Of a DNA stretch of 64,000 bases, positions 53,975 through 64,000 are shown piece after piece (position 1 is the first letter of the stretch; each line of letters begins with the position of its first letter). A model generated the notes under the pieces. That model saw only the letters and a program-made list of their open reading frames with translations. It did no database searches and was not told the origin of the DNA. The stretch spans positions 806,001-870,000 of the forward strand of contig NZ_CP081302.1 in the NCBI RefSeq assembly GCF_019720735.1, written 5' to 3'. This DNA is from Mycoplasma sp. Ms02 (GTDB lineage: Bacteria; Bacillota_I; Bacilli_A; Mycoplasmatales; Metamycoplasmataceae). The position numbers and the translations under genes were made by a program.

Positions 53975-54863
53975 GATTAATAATAAGCTTATCATTCAAG
54001 GATTGAATGCTTTTGTTTCCCTTGATGTTGAACAGCAAAAGGTAGAATTTATTAATAAAATCAAATCGTACCGTGATGGTGCGTTTTTGAACATAATTAA
54101 AAAACTAAAAATTACAGATGACGAAATTTTTATTAACGCTGTCAGTTTCCAAAAAGTTATTAAATCAAAAGAGAATCCAGATTTTCCTTATTCTTACTCA
54201 TTTTCAAGAAATCCTGCTGATGGTATTTTTCGTATTCACGAAAACTTAAGACCTAAAGCTATTTTCAAGTCTGATATTTATGATGAATTTGTTTATTTCC
54301 AAGAAATAACACAGGCTAGTCCAAAAATTCAAGTTCAAAGTCTAAGGCTTGCAAATCCTTATACAAAACAAATAGTAACAGGATACAAAAACTATTTAAA
54401 AGAAGGACTTTTTCAGCAAATACCAAACGTTCTAGTTCTTGGTAACAAAAAAGGTAAGACGTATTTTGGTAATGCAATTCTTAATCTGTTTGTTTCTTAC
54501 AAGTATCGTTGTGGAATTGTCTCAAGTACTGATTTACAGAATTATATGTATAAAAAAATCGAGCAAAAAGATGCTGGAACTAATGATAATTTAATTGACT
54601 CACTTTCGCGAATTGATTTTTTAGTAATTGATGATTTAGGTGCTGAAAAAAGTTCAGATTGATTCAGAATGTCTGTTTTACAGGTAATTTTGAAAAATCG
54701 AAAAAAACATTCCTTACCCACCATGTTAATTTTAAGTTCTGGAATAAGTAATCTTAATGAACTAATCACTTTATATAAAAGTAATTCAGCAAATGAGAAT
54801 TTAAGAACAAAGACGTTTTTAAGTTTTATTGATAATAACTTTGATAACAGAATCGAGGAATAA
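53961..54863 (+). CDS. dnaI: DnaI-like helicase-loader ATPase
   Basis: 300 residues. In Firmicutes DnaI loads the replicative helicase. N-terminal helical region to about residue 130, then the AAA+ ATPase: PNVLVLGNKKGKTYFGNAIL at about residue 156, Walker B RIDFLVIDDLGAEKSSDWF, then a sensor-like MLILSSGISNLNEL. The P-loop reads GNKKGKT, one residue shorter than the usual GxxxxGKT. The start at 53961 has AAGGAGAT upstream and is preferred over an in-frame ATG at 53922, which lies inside the upstream gene. The stop overlaps the fmt start (TAATG). Confidence 0.85.
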
Positions 54864-55711
54864 TGGAATCAAAAATCAAAATTTTACTTGCAGGGACGCC
54901 TGAATTTTCAGTTCCTGTTTTTGAAGAAGTAATTCAGAATTTTGAAGTTGTTGGAATTGTTAGTCAACCTGATCGCCCAAGTAACCGTGGTTATAAAACG
55001 ACCCCTACTCCAGTTAAATTATTAGCTCAAAAATACGAAATACCACTTTATCAACCTAACAAAATTGGTGAAATCTACGAAGAATTAAGTTTTTTAGAAT
55101 TTGATTATTTATTAACATGTGCTTTTGGTCAATATATACCTACTAAAGTTTTAGATTTACCAAAAATAGCTTCAATTAACGTTCATGGTTCTTTATTGCC
55201 TAAATACAGAGGGGCAGCACCAATTCAGTACTCGCTTTACAACGGCGACAAAGAAACTGGTATTACTTTAATTTATATGACAAAGGAAATGGATGCAGGT
55301 GATATGATCGCAAGTGCCAAAATACCTATTTTAGAGGAAGATACATCAGATTCCCTGTTTATCAAAATGTCGCATCTAGCAAAAGAAAACATTGTTGGAT
55401 GAATAAAGAACCATTATGACAACATTCGTAATGATCAAAAACAAGATTCCACTCAAGTGGTTTTATCGCCAAAGTTGCTAAAAGAAGATGCTTTGATCAA
55501 AGACACAGACTCAAAAGAACACAACTTCAATAAAATTAGGGCTTTTTCATCAAATCCAGGAGCTTATACTTTTGTTAACGGAAAAAGATTAAAAGTATTT
55601 TATGCAAAAAAAGAACTAGTAAAAAATGCACCAATTATTCAATGCAGTGACGGATCACTGTATGCAACAGATTATCAATTTGAATCAAAGAAACGAGTAA
55701 AAATTGCCTAA
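54863..55711 (+). CDS. fmt: Methionyl-tRNA formyltransferase
   Basis: Formylates initiator Met-tRNA. 282 residues, slightly shorter than the 310 of E. coli. IKILLAGTPEFSVPVFEEV at the N terminus, VSQPDRPSNRGYKTTPTPVK, then the catalytic region SINVHGSLLPKYRGAAPIQY (folate binding and active-site His), and the DAGDMIASAKIPI loop. The C-terminal OB-like domain is short (KIRAFSSNPGAYTFVNGKRL). Trp at 55400 is TGA. Overlaps the dnaI stop by one base and the chromate-transporter gene by 8 bases. Confidence 0.95.
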
Positions 55712-56285
55712 TAATTCGAAAGTAAGCACTTGAGAAATAGTGCTTTTTGTTCTTAAGGTAACATTCTTTGGTTTTGGTGGTGGAAATGCCTTAATGCCAA
55801 TAATCAGAACTGAAGCTGTAAAAGTGAAAAATTGACTAACAGAAACAGAGTTTGACAAAGTTGTCATTGTCACAAATATGTTGCCTGGACCTTCTGTAAT
55901 TCAGGCTCTTTCATATGTTTGCATAAAATTAAAAGGTAAATTTATAGGATCACTGATTTGCTTATTATCGCTTTTACCACATATTTTAATGGCTCTTGCT
56001 ATTTATGTAGGTGCCTCTTATTTAGCACCTAAGTATTTATTTGTTCTTTCAACTGGTGTTATTGTTGTAATAATCTGTATGCTAATAAATTTCATGATTA
56101 GATATATAAAAGCTTCTAACCAAGTTTTTAAACTTCCTTTTTGAATAGTAGTTGCAGTTTTCACATTTGCTTATTGTCTTTTTGTTCCTTCACCATTCAA
56201 TCTACCAATTATTCCAATCGCAATTGTGGTTGTTGGTAGCGTTATTCAGTATTTTATAGTTCAAAAGAAAGCGAGTATTACTTAA
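55704..56285 (+). CDS. Chromate transporter family protein, first half-size subunit
   Basis: 193 residues from a TTG at 55704 (a GTG at 55740 is an alternative start). Family members export chromate in other bacteria, but the true substrate in mycoplasmas is unknown. FGFGGGNALMPIIRTEAV is the conserved N-terminal signature, then VVIVTNMLPGPSVIQALSYV, with the NMLPGP motif of the family. Five or so hydrophobic helices. The TTG start overlaps fmt by 8 bases and no good ribosome site was seen, so the start is uncertain. It is followed 2 bases later by a second half-size copy; two such halves form the unit that is a single long protein elsewhere. Confidence 0.8.
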
Positions 56286-56287
56286 TA

Positions 56288-56932
56288 ATGATTTTTCTAG
56301 CTCTTTTGATAGTACCTTTAATTTCGCTTAGTGTTTTTGGTGGAGGTCAAGTTTTCATTCCGATTTTTAGTTGATTGTGAAACTTAGTCGGTGGCAATTT
56401 TAATGAAGAAGCAATCAATCAAGTTTTATCGATTTCAAACATGACGCCAGGTGTTGTATCTACCAAATTCGCTTTTTTTACAGGATATTTAGCTGCTAAT
56501 CAATGATATTTAGGAATTATTTTTGCCTTAGTTTTCTTTTTAATATTTGCAATTCCTTCAATTATTGTTATGAGCTTAACGATGAAATTTGTTACAACTT
56601 TTGAAAAAAATGCCCTAATGAAAAGGGTTATCAATATCATAAAACCAGTAATTGTCGGAGTGATATTAGCTTTAATTATTCAACTTTTTATTTCTAATAT
56701 ACTTCCTGCATTTTCATTCAATAAAGGCGTGGATAATTATTTAGGCTTAAGCACATCAGAACTATCTAAGTTCTTTAGTCTTGGGTCGTGGAGAATGTGG
56801 GCACTCATAGCGTTTGCAATTATTTCTATTCCACTATTTCTTTTCTTAATGAATAAAAAAGTAAAGTTATTTTATTTGTTCTTGATTTCGGTCTCACTTT
56901 CTTTTATTATCTTTCAACCATGATTGAGTTAA
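56288..56932 (+). CDS. Chromate transporter family protein, second half-size subunit
   Basis: 214 residues. SVFGGGQVFIPIFSW matches the SFGGG-type signature and VLSISNMTPGVVSTKFAFF matches the NMxPGP-like loop, so this is a second copy of the same family, with opposite-topology partners expected. Six hydrophobic segments. Between the last two pairs lies an insertion (KGVDNYLGLSTSELSKFFSL). Many TGA tryptophans, so it is badly broken under the standard code. It is last in the operon and followed by a strong terminator. Substrate unknown. Confidence 0.85.
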
Positions 56933-56935
56933 CTT

Positions 56936-56989
56936 AAAATTTAATATTTTCACTATTTACGGTAATACTTTGTGAAAATATTAAATTTT
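56936..56989 (+). terminator. Strong terminator after the chromate-transporter genes
   Basis: An 18-bp perfect inverted repeat (56936-56953 with 56972-56989) around an 18-base loop, ending in a T run. It closes the operon that starts at dnaE or at 52970. Confidence 0.85.
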
Positions 56990-57079
56990 TTAATTTTTGT
57001 AAAAAAAAATTAACTATAAATAAGGGCAAAAAGTAAAAAAACTTAAAATAAAGTTTTTTAGCTATTAAGCTATTATGTT

Positions 57080-57085
57080 TATAAT
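57080..57085 (+). promoter_or_regulatory. Candidate -10 of a short transcription unit
   Basis: TATAAT, 33 bases before the ATG of the 41-codon frame at 57118. With the terminator at 57301-57324 it could delimit a transcript of about 230 bases. Confidence 0.35.
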
Positions 57086-57117
57086 TTTTTATGTTCAGAT
57101 AAAAACAATTTGCATCT

Positions 57118-57243
57118 ATGCCCATTTTAAAGATCGAATTGAATGAACAAAAAACTTTTACAATTACTGATTTAAAAATACCCAGTTCAACTTATAAACC
57201 ACATAAGTTGATAAATTTCGAGAAAAATGAAATGTGATACTAA
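57118..57243 (+). CDS. Short frame, 41 residues, doubtful
   Basis: The only open frame of note in the 56990-57300 gap. It encodes a hydrophilic peptide starting MPILKIELNEQKTFTIT and ending with a TGA Trp and Tyr. No ribosome site, signal peptide or known family. It could be a gene remnant, a small protein, or part of a non-coding RNA, since a candidate -10 precedes it and a terminator follows. Low confidence that it is translated. Confidence 0.25.
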
Positions 57244-57300
57244 TCACTAATCTTCCACAATTGTTAATGAATACAATACTTGAATTTGAAATATGAACTT

Positions 57301-57324
57301 AAAGCACAGAGAGATCTGTGCTTT
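57301..57324 (+). terminator. Terminator in the gene-poor gap
   Basis: AAAGCACAGA (57301-57310) pairs perfectly with TCTGTGCTTT (57315-57324), followed by a T-rich run. It has no recognisable gene upstream except the 41-codon frame, implying a short transcript ends here. Confidence 0.7.
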
Positions 57325-57330
57325 TTCTTT

Positions 57331-57348
57331 TTTCCACAAATGTGGAAA
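57331..57348. promoter_or_regulatory. Inverted repeat TTTCCAC-AAAT-GTGGAAA
   Basis: Perfect 7-bp arms, about 77 bases before the poly(A) tract of the giant surface-protein gene. Half-sites are the same as in the ptsI-upstream palindrome but in the opposite order. Possible operator; it may also form a hairpin reinforcing the preceding terminator. Confidence 0.35.
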
Positions 57349-57424
57349 TTTTACATTTTTCTGAATTATCAATTAATCAGAAAGTTGATTTATTGGTCTT
57401 ATTTACAACCAAAAACACTTTTGC

Positions 57425-57439
57425 AAAAAAAAAAAAAAA
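57425..57439 (+). repeat. Homopolymeric A15 tract upstream of the giant surface-protein gene
   Basis: Fifteen A residues between TTTTGC and GATGTTTAGCTGCCGA, the same module as the A18 tract before MIP1 (21147-21164). If TTGCAA is the -35 and GATGTT the -10, the spacer here is about 3 bases shorter than at MIP1, so the two genes could be in different expression states. The 57440-57555 stretch to the ATG is otherwise AT-rich with no gene. Confidence 0.75.
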
Positions 57440-57555
57440 GATGTTTAGCTGCCGACCCATTCTAAGAATTTTAAAAGAATAAAATTTTTTTATAAAGATA
57501 AATAAAAATGGAAATTGAATAAAAATTTCGATTAATTAAAATCTTAGGAGAAATC

Positions 57556-60500
57556 ATGAAAAAACCAAAATTACTTTTAACACTGGCTATGCCAGTTATT
57601 TTAACTGCACCTATTGCAGTTTTATCAGCTGGTTCAGGAGTGACTGACACATCTTCTATTAGTTTTGAAGAAGTTAACACAGGATTAGATGAATTTAACT
57701 TTAATGGTGTTTATAACGTATCTACTGAACACGATGGTGGCACAAAATACACTTATACGCATGTAGAAAATACAAAAGATTCTATCATCGTTAGACCAGT
57801 CGAATTAAAAAATAAAGACTCTTCATCGGATCTCTCAACACAAGAGGCAGATCCGTCTGTCATTTATAATAAGGTGCAAGATTGAGAAGTTATTGTTAAT
57901 ACAAGCACAATGAGTAAATATCGTGGATATCATCCTTACTACATTGATTTAAAAATATTTCTTTCAGACGATTTGAAACTTTATACGGATCCTAGAAATC
58001 CTCAAAAATCGATTCAATGAGAGATAAAGAAATATGAATCAACGAGAAATGGTCAAGAAAATCCTAGTGGAGATGTTTTTAACCGTGATTCTGAGTCGAA
58101 TTGAGTAAGACTAAAAAGTACTAGAGGTTCTTTAGAAAATGGTGAAAATTTAGCTAACTATATCCCCCCTTTAGATTCTAATGTAGGAACATCTGAAAGA
58201 CAAGATTTCAAAAATGTGATTATATCGAGTTTACCTCAATCCACTTCTCATTCTAATGACTTAGCTGACAATTTTGACCCGATAAATAATCCAGATTGAA
58301 ACAAAATATGAGAAAACATGGGCGAGTATATTAGTGTAAGAATAAAAAATCCAGATGGTTCTAGACTCCCAGAAAAAGTAGTATTTACATTTAGTACAGA
58401 AAGAAATTGAGATTCTCCAAGTGCAATAAAAAATATAAAGAATGGTAAAAAATATAATGCATCCTTTAAAAAAGGTACAACATTTGTTGGAGCGTCCACG
58501 TTTGGAAATCCGTATGAATATGTTTTTAGAAGTTCTTTTTATAGCTATGAAAGAAGACAAACTCAAAAAGCTAAAGTAGTTATAAGGGAACATATAACAG
58601 GAGAAAATAACTCCAAAACCTATGAGCTTATTCCAAACTTTAACTATGAATTATCTATAAACTCAGAAAAATCTGCTGTTGATCCTGTAAAATTTACTAC
58701 TTTAAAAGACAATAGATATTATTTGGACAACAAAAGAAACACATCAACTCATGAGTCAGGTTATTTAATAAATCTAGATAAAGAATTTTTTATTTCACCT
58801 GAACAAAATGTATCTCTTAAATACAGTTTTTCAGGTGGAGACGAATATGCACAAAAATATAACATTCCTTCTGAACCAAGGCTAACATATGACTATGAGA
58901 ACAATATTTTTTTCTTTGACATAAATTTAGAAAGAATTAAAGAAACAAAATTTGATTATACCGAGAATTTCGATTCACAAGTTTTAGAAGTAATCATTAA
59001 TAATGAGAAATTTTGAGGAAAGGGTTTTCTGTCTCAAGAATCTATAAACGCATCTAAACCAATCTTAAAATCATTATATGAACTATCTTTAGAAATTTCT
59101 AAAGCCTTTAGGGAAGCAATTCCGGAAAAGCACCGTCAATATGAAAACACCAACTATCAGGCTCAGGCTAAATCTTATCTTTTATACACTTTTTTAAGTG
59201 AGCTAATTTCTTCTACTAACGAACCTTCTTTTAATAACCTAGGACGTAAAATTAAGTTATCTGATGTTGTGTCTTTTTTATCATCATATGATAAATATAT
59301 TAAATACTTGCAAAGAAACATTATTAGCAACTATAATGATCTTTCTTCTAAATTTAATAACATTCTTGAACAAGACGAAATAAATGTGGACAACGCACTT
59401 ATTTTCTTAAAAGAATTGATGGATTTTGATCGCATAAAGCTAAACAGATTGAAACAATTTTGAACGGTGTTAACTGATGCTGATAACTCAAATAAATTGA
59501 ATGATGCCATTAATTTGTTGTCCGAAGTTCAAAAAGGTTTTAGTTATGCTAATTTAGACAATTTTCTAACTGGTAGTCCTAGATCTGGTAAAGTATCTGG
59601 CATTCTTTCAGACAGAAGAATTTCTTCTTCGGAAGAAGATAAAGAAGTGATCATTTCGAATACATTCAGATTTGACCAAATATTAGACAAAGCAATAAAA
59701 AACTCAAGTAGAACAGGATCAAAACGTTTTAGTAGTTTCACAATTTCTGATTCATCAAAAAATGATAAAAACACAAAAAGAGATCTTTTAAATAACCTTA
59801 AGACTGATGAAGAATTTAAAAGTTTTTTTGAAAAAGGTGCCAAAGCAGCATTCAAAGTATTACTTGCTTGATTAGGCTACGATGCAAAAACTCAGGATCC
59901 TGATAATTACACAAACGATTATTTGATATCTGCTAAGGTAAAGGGATTCAATTATGTAGATTTTTTTGTAAAAGAAGTCGATAAAGAAAAATATGCTCCT
60001 AAATTTTTACCTGTAACAAATAAAAAAGTTAATACATTCTCCTCTTTAGATGATTACGAGTTTCTCAAACAACTAAACTTACTAAAAATTCTTGTTGAAT
60101 CTAAAGACGTTGATTCAGAAATAGAATATGATAAATTCAATCTAGATTCAGAAAGAAGTCTTATATCTTTATCTAAATTTCAAGAAGATGTCGTTTCTTC
60201 GACCGAGAAAATTAAAAACGATTTATTTAATAAATTAATAAACTCAATACCCTACATTAGCAAAACACTAAAGAAAAAGATGATAGATCGACTTTCCTTA
60301 TCAAGAACTGAAGACGAAATAAGACAAATATTTAATGAAGGTGTAAAGCTTAGTGGACTCGGAAAACTAAAGAATCATGATGGAATTTATGAAAATGAAT
60401 TACAAATTAATGCAAAAAAACTAATTATTCTTATAGAAAAAATGAACCAAATTAAGATGTCTGTTGCATATGAAAAAGCTGATTCCTTCTATAAAAATAA

Positions 60501-63500
60501 TTTTGACTCAAATCTTAAAAAGTTACTCGACAAATTTGAAACAGATAACGATGAACCGTACAATCTTGCAAACGGGTATTCTGATTACAAATTAAAAGAA
60601 AAGTTTGATCCACGAATGGTAGAAACACTTTATAACGAATCTGCTCTTTCGATGGAAAAACTAAATGGAGCCAATGTTTCTCTAACTTTCAAAAACAAAG
60701 AAAAAATAACTGCCGAAGAAGCTTTAGCTAGTTGACAAAAAAGTAAAGAAGATTTTGATACCTATCCAGAAAACCTTTTAGCAGTTATAAAAAATGAAAA
60801 TCAAAAACTATTGGATAATTGGGATATATATGTATCTGAAGCAGAGATTTCGGATGAAGAGCCAAACACAATTATCTTTTCATATTACGTTTTGACTCCT
60901 AAATTTATCAAATTAGGTCAAACACAAAAAGAAAATGAACTTGAAGACTTAACCCCGATTGAGTTCAGAATTACTGGATTTAAGCCGAAAGAAACTGAAA
61001 AAGAGCGTGTCACAAGAATATCTCAAGGATACACCTTTAATCTTTCTTATCCTAAAATAGAAGGGTTTGCTTCCGAATTAAACGGAAGTAAAAGCTCATT
61101 ATTTGACTTTAAAAAAATAACGGGCTTTTTAGAAAAAGACGGGCAAAGATATGAAATTTCCTTATTAGACGATAAACTTTTGGTTGAAGATTTAAATATT
61201 TATTTAACAAATTTTGAACCTAAGACTACTTCTTTTGAAAATGATTTTGACGGAAGTTTTGATATTGACTTTACTATTCAATCAAAAACCGAACCAGAAG
61301 CAGTTACATCAGATGCAAATACGTCCAGACTAGTTGCGTTTACTACAGAGGCAGAAAGACTTCAAAAATTGTTAACAGATTTAGATTTAAATGGACTACT
61401 AAGTTCTGACGAAAAAAACTATAAAAAATCATCGACACAAATAGATGTTTTGAAAACTAAATTAAAGCAATATTTAGCAGATAATAATGCCACACTTAAT
61501 GAGGAAAGTTTTAGTTGTTCTGCAGACGATATAAATGGTGTTATCAGTAATATAATGTTTGATATTGTTTCGGCAAAATCTAGCCTTGAAACAGGTCCAA
61601 AGAAAGTGACAGAGTCATTATCAGGTTCGAGAAGCATTTCAGGTTTCCATACTTTAGAAAAAGAAAAATTGAGATTAAATAGTTTAAAAGATAAAATTAA
61701 TTCAGTTATGTATAAAGGATCAGAATCCATTATTTTGGCTTATAAAAATAAAGCTACATTAAACAAAGATAATTTAGAATTTATAGTTTCAGATTCTTCG
61801 ATTTCAAAATTAGGTCTTGAAAATGAGTTTTCAAATAAATTTCATAATTTTAAAGTAGATTTGGATTCTATTTCTTTTTCAGAAATTACGAATCAAAACG
61901 ATTTAGAAGGAAAAATTAATTTATCAGTAAGATTACAGTCTATAGATCCTGCATACACAGAAGCTTATTCAGAACATTCATCTCTTGAGCTGATAGGTTT
62001 CAAAACTGAAGTAACGAGACTTAACGAAATTGTTTCTACGACTATTGAAATACCAGATTCTGCTTTCAATACAATAGATAAAAAACGGTTAGCATCCAGT
62101 GTTAATAAAAATTCATTCGTTGAGCTGTTAAATGAATATCTAAATACTTTAAATATTGATGCAGTAGTTGATCGTGACACATTTGTTTTTGACACCTCAA
62201 ATGATAAAGTTTCTTATAGATTTAAATTGCAATCTACAAGACTAGCCCCATTAAATGCTGTTAAATCTACAGAAATTACAGATAATGCCGAAATTACTGG
62301 GTTCTTTAGTTTTAAAAAAGAAGTAGAAAGACTGAATGAAATAAAAAATCTAGGTACATTTAGTATCACTAAAAAAGAAGAAGCTCCAGATTATCTATCA
62401 AATAATGATTCAAGAAAAATCAGCATATCAGAAGCAAATATCTCACTAAGATACAAAGATCAAGATTATGTTGTGGATAGCAACGGTGAAATCAGTGCTC
62501 TAAATCTCAAAATAAAAGATTTTAGCTCACTTTTAACAACAAATATAGATGATAAAACAGGGCAAAAAGCAGTTACATTCTTACTTGAATCAACAAATAG
62601 TCAATTCACTGATAATAAACCTAAAACTGAACTAATAAGTTCGCAGATATCTGGTTATAAAACGGAAAGCCAAAGACTCAGGGATCTTCTAGATGTATCT
62701 CCTTCGTTGTTAAATGATTTAGATATCAACGAAGAAAAACAAAATAATGCAGCAACATCTTCAGATTATGAAGAAAGCATTAAAAATAAAATTAATAAAC
62801 TTCTTTCTAAACACAATGCAAAAATCAAAACTATTAGTTTTAAAGATAAAAACTCAGATGGTTCACTAAAAATAAACTTGACTCTTAGCTCGACTAGAAA
62901 TGATTTAACAAATGAATCATCAACAAAAAATAAAGATTTTCCTTTTTCTGGATTTAGAACTAATAGTTCTGAAGAAAGTCGCTTGAACGCCTTAGTTGAT
63001 AAAATAAAAACTGCTACTTACACTGGTGCAAGTGACATAATGCTTCACTATCCACAAAAAACTAAACTTTCACAAACTAATTTAGTTTTCAATTTAAGCA
63101 AAGATTCTTCATCACTTCAAATTAACCAAGCAAATAACTTCGAGTTATCTTCCGAGAAAATAAAAATCGAATTAATGGATATTAAATTTGGAGAACTTAG
63201 CGACCAAAACGATAACAATGGAGCAACGACAGTTCAGATAAGACTTACATCAACAGATCCTAATTTCCCAGGTGTTAAATCTAAGACAATCGAACTACAA
63301 CTCGAAAACTTTAAAACTGAAAAAGCAAGATTGAACGAAGAATTAGCTAAGATAACCGAAATACCTCAAACCGTTTTTGAAGAAATTGAAAAAGATTTAC
63401 TGCCAAAAGAAGTGCAAAGAGAAACTGTCTCACGATTAGTAAATGACTTTCTAGAAGCTAAAAACTTAGATTTTAAAATCAATGAAGACTCACTAGTTTT

Positions 63501-64000
63501 AACTTCTGAAACAGGAAGGTTAGGATACAAGTTTAAACTAGAAACAAAAAGATTAGGCATGCCTAATACAAATGTTTCTGAATCTGAAAGCAAAACATTC
63601 TTTATTGAAAATTTATTTTCTGTAGAAAAAGAAAAAGAACGTTTAAATAAACTTTTAGAAAATGAAATAAATTTAACGAGAAGAGAAAGTGCTCCTGATT
63701 ACCTTGCTTTTGAAGGATCTAGACAAGTAGAACTATCGGAAGTAGAGGTTGGTATTAATGTTGAAGAAGATGAGCTTATTTTTGATGATCAAGGAGTTTC
63801 TGAAGATTTAAACGTAAAAATAGTTGAGTTTAGTTCATCAGAAACTTCAAATATTGATGATGAAACAGGTAAAAAACAAGTAACTTTCAAACTCAAATCT
63901 ACTGATCCAAGGTTTGATGATACTGAAATCATAAGCAATCCAAAAATGGCTTTTGTAATTGGATACAAAACAGAAGAGCTTAGATTATCAGAACTTAATA
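57556..64000 (+). CDS. Giant repeat-rich surface protein (continues past the window)
   Basis: At least 2148 residues. Signal peptide MKKPKLLLTLAMPVILTAPI...VLSAG with no lipobox Cys, so cleavage by signal peptidase I and either release or C-terminal anchoring is expected. Residues up to about 1130 are unique: beta-rich at first, then helical (for example RTEDEIRQIFNEGVKLSGLG). From about 1140 the protein is an array of about 100-120-residue domains, each ending in a stretch like GFKTEVTRLNEI, GYKTESQRLRDLL or NFKTEKARLNEEL. These resemble the lipoprotein-associated (lipoprotein 17-type) variable surface domains of mycoplasmas. AGGAG lies before the ATG. The upstream poly(A) suggests phase-variable expression. 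Likely adhesin or surface shield; function not shown. Confidence 0.85.
60977..64000 (+). repeat. Higher-order protein repeat in the giant surface protein
   Basis: Boundary motifs fall at residues about 1141, 1261, 1361, 1480, 1581, 1699, 1798, 1917, 2015 and 2135, alternating steps of about 119 and 100. Comparing segments, 61640-62690 resembles 62950-64000, so four different domains make a unit of about 437 residues (1.31 kb) that is repeated. For example SAPDYL at 63691 pairs with EAPDYL at 62383, and NIDDETGKK pairs with NIDDKTGQK. Copies are diverged, mostly under 50 percent identical by eye. Confidence 0.75.

Noticed and set aside
1..64000. CRISPR arrays, insertion sequences, tRNA or rRNA genes.
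   Set aside because: Looked for direct repeats with spacers, transposase motifs and cloverleaf-like GC-rich stretches; none convincing was seen.

Overview
The window is mycoplasma chromosome (class Mollicutes). It is AT-rich, and TGA has to be read as tryptophan: ptsI, pgi, whiA, cls, dnaE and almost every other recognisable gene only reads full length that way. Gene content (PTS, pgk, asnA, DnaE plus a stand-alone 5'-3' exonuclease, lipoproteins, an F1-like X0 ATPase cluster, MIB/MIP) suits the hominis/synoviae branch (Mycoplasmopsis, Metamycoplasma and relatives). I cannot name the species. No rRNA, tRNA, insertion sequence or CRISPR array was seen.

Layout. 1-5.1 kb: 5' end of glyS and ptsI on the minus strand, divergent from tmcAL, cls and ptsH. 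5.1-8.7 kb: two oligopeptide-type ABC permeases and a lipoprotein, without an ATPase gene. 8.7-14.5 kb: a minus-strand operon (EIIA, a small membrane protein, EIIB, EIIC, mupG, anmK) divergent from an RpiR/MurR-type regulator. It looks like salvage of peptidoglycan-derived amino sugars, in an organism with no wall of its own. 14.5-21 kb: pgi and whiA (minus), then a small membrane protein, a large SF1 helicase and an ArsR-type regulator (plus).

21.2-40.5 kb is the centrepiece: eleven co-directional, mostly overlapping genes. Two MIP-MIB pairs (immunoglobulin protease and immunoglobulin-binding protein) bracket a complete seven-gene F1-like X0 ATPase cluster (12-TM protein, unknown soluble protein, gamma-like, epsilon-like, 3-TM protein, alpha-like, beta-like). 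A long poly(A) tract precedes the first gene. The last gene (MIB2) carries an apparent one-base deletion near its 3' end. Inferred job: capture and cleave host antibody at the cell surface, with the ATPase as a membrane-linked motor.

40.5-56.9 kb is mostly housekeeping: pgk (minus), then a small membrane protein, a c-di-AMP cyclase, mgtE and asnA; a 1056-residue membrane-anchored coiled-coil protein; and a replication and metabolism run (dnaE, exonuclease, coaE, DnaB/DnaD-like, DnaI-like, fmt) followed by two half-size chromate-transporter proteins. 56.9-57.55 kb is a gene-poor gap with a possible short transcript and a second poly(A) module like that before MIP1. From 57.56 kb to the window edge runs a giant surface protein (more than 2148 residues) whose C-terminal part is a higher-order repeat.
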